From: Gordonia hankookensis
GTDB taxonomy: Bacteria; Actinomycetota; Actinomycetes; Mycobacteriales; Mycobacteriaceae
Assembly (NCBI RefSeq): GCF_014673215.1
Contig: NZ_JACWMS010000002.1
Coordinates: 1,302,001 to 1,366,000 of the forward strand
Reading direction: 5' to 3'
DNA: 64,000 nucleotides
Each line of letters opens with the position of its first letter. Within the stretch, counting starts at the first letter, position 1. Below the pieces are notes generated by a model that saw only the letters and a list, made by a program, of their open reading frames with translations, was not told where the DNA came from and did no database searches. The position numbers and the translations under genes were made by a program. Below, one piece after another: positions 59,841 through 64,000 of the stretch.

Positions 59841-62800
59841 GTGCCATACGTGGGTCGCCCGCCTAGGTTCCCTTCTGCCAGACGGGACGGACTGGTGACC
59901 GGCCGGACAGCATCGCAGCGGTTACTGACCCCGTCGAAGGTGACGGCGTGGTTGGATTGCCCGCATTATCTGACGTTGCGCAGCCAAGTCGAAGATGGGG
60001 TGCTCGAAGAGCCCGGCTCATTGTTCGGGTCTTTCGCCGAACTGCTGAAGTCGAAGGGACTCGATCATGAATCTGAATGCCTGGCGGAATATGCGCGCCA
60101 GGGTATGCGGATTCGGCACGTGCAGGACAAGGCGAAGGATCAGTCCTTCGCGTCCTGGGTCACGAGCATCGGAAACCCATTCTCTGAGGAATGGGATGTC
60201 GCGTACCAGATGCCGTTCATCCGCGGCGGCATTCGTGGCGTGGCCGACTTCGTGGTGCGGGTACAGAACCCGGCCACCGGCGCGGTGTCCTATGAGCCGG
60301 TGGACGCCAAACTTGCTCGGGCGGAGGCCAAGCCCGGGCATGTGTTGCAGTTGTGCTTCTATGCCGACGCCATCGAGGAACTGACGGGCATCAGGCCAGA
60401 GCACATGCACATCTGGCTGGGCTCTGGTCAGATGGAGACGCTTCGGGTCAGCGAATTCCGACCGTACTGGCGGCGCCTGCGAGGTCGCTTGTCTCGCGCG
60501 CTCGCAGACGGACCCGCAGCGGATACGGTGGCCGAGCCGTGTGCCCACTGTGCGTTCTGCGAGTTCAGCCAGATTTGCGACCAGCAATGGCGGGAAGCCG
60601 ATTCGCTGATCTACGTCGCGGGAATCCGTACGACCGATATCGAGACGCTCACCGACTCGGGGATCTCGACGTTGACGGAACTCGCAAACCCGAGCAGCAG
60701 CGCTGCCGAGCTCCTGGCGCCCGAACGTCTGGCACGTCTGCAGGGGCAGGCCTCCCTACAAGTGCAGGCACGGCAGCGGCCCGACGATCCGCCCCCATTC
60801 GAGATGATCGCGTCGGGCGAGGAGCCGTGGGGTCACGGCTTGGAGAAGCTTCCGGAACCGGATGAGGGCGATGTGTTCCTGGACTTCGAAGGACACCCGT
60901 TCTGGCGAGCTGATGCCGGCCTGTTCTTCCTGTTCGGGTTGATCGAGCAGGACCCCGGCGGCCAGTGGGGCTACCGCACCTGGTGGGCTCACGACCTCGA
61001 TGAGGAAGCAGTCGCGGTGACAGAGCTGATCGACTACCTTGCCGAACGTCGAAACCAGTTCCCCGATATGCACGTGTACCACTACAACCACACCGAACGC
61101 TCGGCGCTGGAAAGGATGGCCGAGACGCACGGTGCGGGTGAGGTGGCGCTGGCCGAGCTGATCGACACCGGCGCATTCGTCGACCTCCTCCTCGTGGCCC
61201 GCAACAGCATTCAGGTTGGGGTCGAGTCCTACGGGTTGAAGCAGATCGAGCGGTTGACCGAGTTCGAGCGCACCCATGAGATCGATCAAGGTGCGGGCGC
61301 AGTCGTGCAGTACGAGCGATTCATGGCAGATCAGAGCCCGGAGCACCTCACCCCGATCGCCGCCTACAACGAAGACGATGTCCGTGCGACCCGTGCCTTG
61401 CGCGACTGGCTGGTCGATCACCGCCCCAACGAAATGCCCTGGCGTGAATCGCATGTCGAGCCTGATCCCGACCTCCCCGAATTGAACGAGACCGTCGAAC
61501 GGCTACATCGGTTCGACATCGGCACACTCGAGCACGACCTCGGCGATCTTCTGTGCTATTGGCGGGATGAATGGTTCGCCTACCTGGCCCCGAAGAAGGT
61601 GAAGCTCGAGGCCGACCCACTCGACCTGATGGATGATCCCGAGGTCATCAGCGACCTAAGACCTGCGGGGTTGGTAGAGCGAATCGGCGCCCGGGGCAAC
61701 GCGATCACACCGGCGATGCGATTCTCGTTCACACCCCAGGAACTCGATCGGTTCGGCCGCAGCGACGCGACCGTCATGTTCAGTACTTCGGATGGCGAGC
61801 GCAGGTACTGCAGCATTGTCGGTCTCGATCGTGAAGCCGGGTTCGTCGACCTCCAGTGGAACAAGCAACTGCAGGAAGCGCAGGTCTTCCCTCGCGTGGT
61901 GGTTCTGCACGACTGGGTGACGACGGAGGTGAAGTTCGAGGCTCTTGAAGCCTTCGGGAAAGACTTGCTCGATGAGCGGTCGCCGAACCCGGCCACCTTG
62001 GCACTGCTACGCCGAGACCTCCCTCGATTCAGGGATAACGGCCCGACAAATGGTGTGTTCGTCGACGACCTCAAAAACATGGCAAGCTGGGTGACCCAAC
62101 TCGAGAACAGTTGCGTGGCGGTCCAGGGGCCACCGGGCACGGGCAAGACCTACAGTGCCGCACGCTTGATTCGGCAGCTGGTGCGCGCGGGGAAACGAGT
62201 CGGAATCACCGCGGTCAGCCACCATGCGATTGGCAATGTGCTCGAGGCCGTGGTCGCCGCGTTCGCAGAGAGCGGCGAGCTCCCTCTGCTGACTGCTGTG
62301 TGCAACCCCGGAGGCAGTTCGGTGCGGCGCTTGGCCGATGTGGCCTATTTCCGCGACAACAAGAAATGCGCAAAGGATGAGTTCAACGTGGTTGCCGGCA
62401 CCACCTGGCTCTTCACCAACCAGGCGATGCGCGCCGCCCCGGTCGACGTGTTGCTGGTCGACGAGGCCGGACAACTCGCCCTCGCCGACGCCCTCGCCGC
62501 TTCCACATCGGCCCGCAGCATGATCCTGCTCGGCGACCCGCTGCAGCTACCGCAAGTAGCACAGGCCAACCATCCGGGCATCTCCGGCCGCAGCGTGCTC
62601 GAGCACATCGTCGGCGACGAGGTCACCCTCCCTGACGACAGAGGAGTCTTCTTACATCAGACTCGCCGTATGCATCCCGCACTGTGCCAGTTCCTCTCCG
62701 AGCAGATCTACGACAACCGGTTGCTCAGCCACGACGACTGCGCCGGCCAGTCGACGGCTGCGGGGACCGGGTTGCGCTGGATACGTGCAGACCACCAGGG

Positions 62801-63254
62801 CAACCGCACCTCCTCCGCGCAGGAAGCAGACCTCATCGCGGCGGAACTGTTGACGCTGATCGGCGCCGACTGGACCAATCAGAACGGGGAGACGAAACCA
62901 CTTGAGGCGGAGGACTTCATGGTCGTGGCCCCTTTCAACGACCAGGTAACCACGATCCGTGCGCGGCTGGCGGAGGAGGCGGTCCTGTCGGACGTTCCGG
63001 TGGGGACGGTCGACAAGTTCCAAGGCCGTGAGGCGGCCGCAGTGTTCTTCAGCATGACCACTTCCAGCGGCGAAGACTTGACGCGTGGAGTGGACTTTCT
63101 GTTCTCCCGCAACAGACTCAACGTCGCGATAAGCCGCGCCCGCTGTCTGGCATACCTGGTCTGCACCGAGGAGCTTCTCAATACACGTGCTCGCACCGTC
63201 GAAGACATGAGGCTGATAGGCACGCTGAACGCTGTGGTCGAAGCGGCGGGGTAG
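59841..63254 (+). CDS. RecB-like nuclease (TM0106 family) / RNase-H-like exonuclease / SF1B helicase fusion
   Basis: 1137 residues from GTG 59841 (a later in-frame GTG at residue 19, VTGRTASQRL, is possible). Residues ~25-250 are the TM0106-type RecB nuclease: IRGVADFVVRV with YEPVDAKLARA (active-site D and K), then EPCAHCAFCEFSQICDQQW, four cysteines spaced like a nuclease iron-sulfur site. Residues ~340-550 form an RNase-H-like domain (DVFLDFEGHPFW; AAYNEDDVRATRALRDWL). The helicase has Walker A VQGPPGTGKTYSAARL near 762, VLLVDEAGQLALADA near 872, GTVDKFQGREAAAVFFS near 1055 and NVAISRARCLAYLVC near 1095. A DNA end-processing machine, repair or defence. Confidence 0.88.
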   Translation: MPYVGRPPRFPSARRDGLVTGRTASQRLLTPSKVTAWLDCPHYLTLRSQVEDGVLEEPGSLFGSFAELLKSKGLDHESECLAEYARQGMRIRHVQDKAKDQSFASWVTSIGNPFSEEWDVAYQMPFIRGGIRGVADFVVRVQNPATGAVSYEPVDAKLARAEAKPGHVLQLCFYADAIEELTGIRPEHMHIWLGSGQMETLRVSEFRPYWRRLRGRLSRALADGPAADTVAEPCAHCAFCEFSQICDQQWREADSLIYVAGIRTTDIETLTDSGISTLTELANPSSSAAELLAPERLARLQGQASLQVQARQRPDDPPPFEMIASGEEPWGHGLEKLPEPDEGDVFLDFEGHPFWRADAGLFFLFGLIEQDPGGQWGYRTWWAHDLDEEAVAVTELIDYLAERRNQFPDMHVYHYNHTERSALERMAETHGAGEVALAELIDTGAFVDLLLVARNSIQVGVESYGLKQIERLTEFERTHEIDQGAGAVVQYERFMADQSPEHLTPIAAYNEDDVRATRALRDWLVDHRPNEMPWRESHVEPDPDLPELNETVERLHRFDIGTLEHDLGDLLCYWRDEWFAYLAPKKVKLEADPLDLMDDPEVISDLRPAGLVERIGARGNAITPAMRFSFTPQELDRFGRSDATVMFSTSDGERRYCSIVGLDREAGFVDLQWNKQLQEAQVFPRVVVLHDWVTTEVKFEALEAFGKDLLDERSPNPATLALLRRDLPRFRDNGPTNGVFVDDLKNMASWVTQLENSCVAVQGPPGTGKTYSAARLIRQLVRAGKRVGITAVSHHAIGNVLEAVVAAFAESGELPLLTAVCNPGGSSVRRLADVAYFRDNKKCAKDEFNVVAGTTWLFTNQAMRAAPVDVLLVDEAGQLALADALAASTSARSMILLGDPLQLPQVAQANHPGISGRSVLEHIVGDEVTLPDDRGVFLHQTRRMHPALCQFLSEQIYDNRLLSHDDCAGQSTAAGTGLRWIRADHQGNRTSSAQEADLIAAELLTLIGADWTNQNGETKPLEAEDFMVVAPFNDQVTTIRARLAEEAVLSDVPVGTVDKFQGREAAAVFFSMTTSSGEDLTRGVDFLFSRNRLNVAISRARCLAYLVCTEELLNTRARTVEDMRLIGTLNAVVEAAG

Positions 63255-63353
63255 TCGGTGCAGATCGCGAGCCGAACTCCGCGCCAGCGCGACCGTTGTA
63301 TCCCGACAGCCTGGTTTGCGTCACACTCGAAAGTCAGGGCGGTTGGCCGCTGC

Positions 63354-63530
63354 TCACTCTTCGTAGAGATCGGCAACTTCAGCGCGCCGCTTCGCCTCCT
63401 CCTCGGCGCGCAACTTCGCCGTCCGCAGGTGTGCGTATCTGCGCCCGTAGCTGTTCCGGTCCAGGCGGTCGGCAGGATTGTCGGGCTGGTCCGGTGGCGT
63501 GTTTTCGTCAGGTCCGTATCGACTAGTCAT
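63354..63530 (-). CDS. Small charged protein, 58 residues
   Basis: ATG 63530 has GAGGG seven bases upstream. Translation begins MTSRYGPDENTPPDQPDN with a disordered proline/aspartate-rich N-terminus, then LDRNSYGRRYAHLRTAKLR and EEEAKRRAEVADLYEE, a single highly charged helix. Well-formed start signal and regular composition support a real gene despite its size. It converges on the helicase-nuclease gene. Function unknown. Confidence 0.6.
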   Translation of the reverse strand: MTSRYGPDENTPPDQPDNPADRLDRNSYGRRYAHLRTAKLRAEEEAKRRAEVADLYEE

Positions 63531-63873
63531 TGTTCATCCCTCGTGCAGTTTGGGCTCGTCGTGTGCCGAGACGCAATCGTGATGATCGCGAGTGGCGGAG
63601 CTCCCTGTCCAGCAATTCGACAGAATCGACATGTCGACGGGCCGCCGGGGACGACAGCGACGGCCGGAGATGATCCTGGGCGACTTCCGCAGATGCCGCG
63701 GCTCGCTTCGCCCACGCGTCATATACTCAGCGCCGCGTGCGTCAAGGAAGGTGCTTCCGCCCCGGATTGTCCACGCGACAGGGTGAGGTTACGGAAAGTA
63801 CTCCCTCATAGGTAGACGTGATCGCGCTTGAGGGGCGACTCCGGGAACGCGACGGCAGTCAGATGGGAGACAC
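63531..63873. other. Intergenic stretch
   Basis: About 340 bp between the divergent 58-residue gene and the gene leaving the window. Open frames are Arg/Pro-rich without start signals. No RNA gene or strong hairpin recognised. Confidence 0.4.
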
Positions 63874-64000
63874 GTGGATATCGAATCGGAGTCAGAAACC
63901 GAACCGTGGGATGCCGACCCAGTTGACCAGCTTCCGCCGGTCATCGAGCCGGGACGGATCAGCCTGACTCTCTGGTCGGCGCCGTACTGGACAGACGAGA
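63874..64000 (+). CDS. Start of an unidentified gene, cut by window edge
   Basis: GTG 63874 is preceded by GGGAGA four to five bases upstream and begins VDIESESETEPWDADPVDQL, an acidic N-terminus, then PPVIEPGRISLTLWSAPYWTDE with no stop to the window end. Only 42 residues are visible, too few for a family call. Confidence 0.5.
   Translation, partial: MDIESESETEPWDADPVDQLPPVIEPGRISLTLWSAPYWTDE

Overview
The window is high-GC actinobacterial DNA with many GTG and TTG starts and frequent ATGA/GTGA start-stop overlaps. It most resembles a mycolic-acid actinomycete of the Gordonia/Williamsia/Rhodococcus type. That placement is an inference from a WXG100-like protein, a DUF3558 lipoprotein, a TY-Chap (YbjN-like) chaperone, and a gene of the mycothiol-dependent maleylpyruvate-isomerase family. 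No rRNA, tRNA, CRISPR array or insertion sequence was recognised.

Left part (1-20 kb), ordinary and mildly accessory. It opens with the 3' end of an alkyl sulfatase, two coupled DUF202 membrane proteins and an epoxide hydrolase. From 3.1 to 9 kb lies a patch of envelope and secretion-related genes: WXG100-like, TY-Chap, secreted and lipoprotein genes. It carries a 272-bp direct repeat (4074-4345 and 6362-6634) that flanks a small cassette and leaves gene fragments. Next come a TetR-glycosyltransferase operon with palindromic operators, a candidate glycine-zipper effector with a membrane partner, a DUF808 protein, a stop-interrupted maleylpyruvate-isomerase-family gene, and an NhaC antiporter/aminotransferase operon divergent from an XRE-cupin regulator.

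Right part (20-63 kb), a dense DNA-conflict (defence) island. (1) An alpha/beta-hydrolase with a glycine-rich hydrophobic segment sits upstream-to-downstream with a 2000-residue DUF4011 / SF1 helicase / Vsr-like nuclease / DUF3320 protein. (2) A RAMA-CBS-CBS-HEPN fusion with an RNDVVH RNase-type motif converges on (3) a type I restriction-modification operon. That operon has an extra first gene, an HTH-containing methylase relative without recognisable catalytic motifs, followed by hsdM, hsdS and hsdR. (4) A two-arm cytosine-methylation system fills 39.7-56 kb. Its plus arm encodes a SNF2 helicase, an SF1 helicase, a MORC-type GHKL ATPase, a PD-(D/E)XK DUF4420 nuclease, a Z1 ATPase and Vsr. 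Its minus arm encodes a second GHKL ATPase, an unknown protein, a DUF6339-like protein and a DNA cytosine methyltransferase. The two arms converge and overlap tail to tail at vsr/methyltransferase. (5) A three-domain RecB-like nuclease / RNase-H-like exonuclease / SF1B helicase lies at 59.8-63.3 kb.

The arms of system (4) match the MORC/Z1 restriction-modification islands predicted by comparative genomics (Iyer, Abhiman and Aravind). The RAMA-CBS-HEPN protein, the four-gene type I operon and the hydrolase/DUF4011 pair are the best candidates here for something not yet characterised. Several genes carry disabling changes: two frameshifts in the WXG100-like gene, an in-frame TGA in the isomerase-family gene, and a G6-tract frameshift in a DUF3293 gene. 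These could be real decay or sequencing error.
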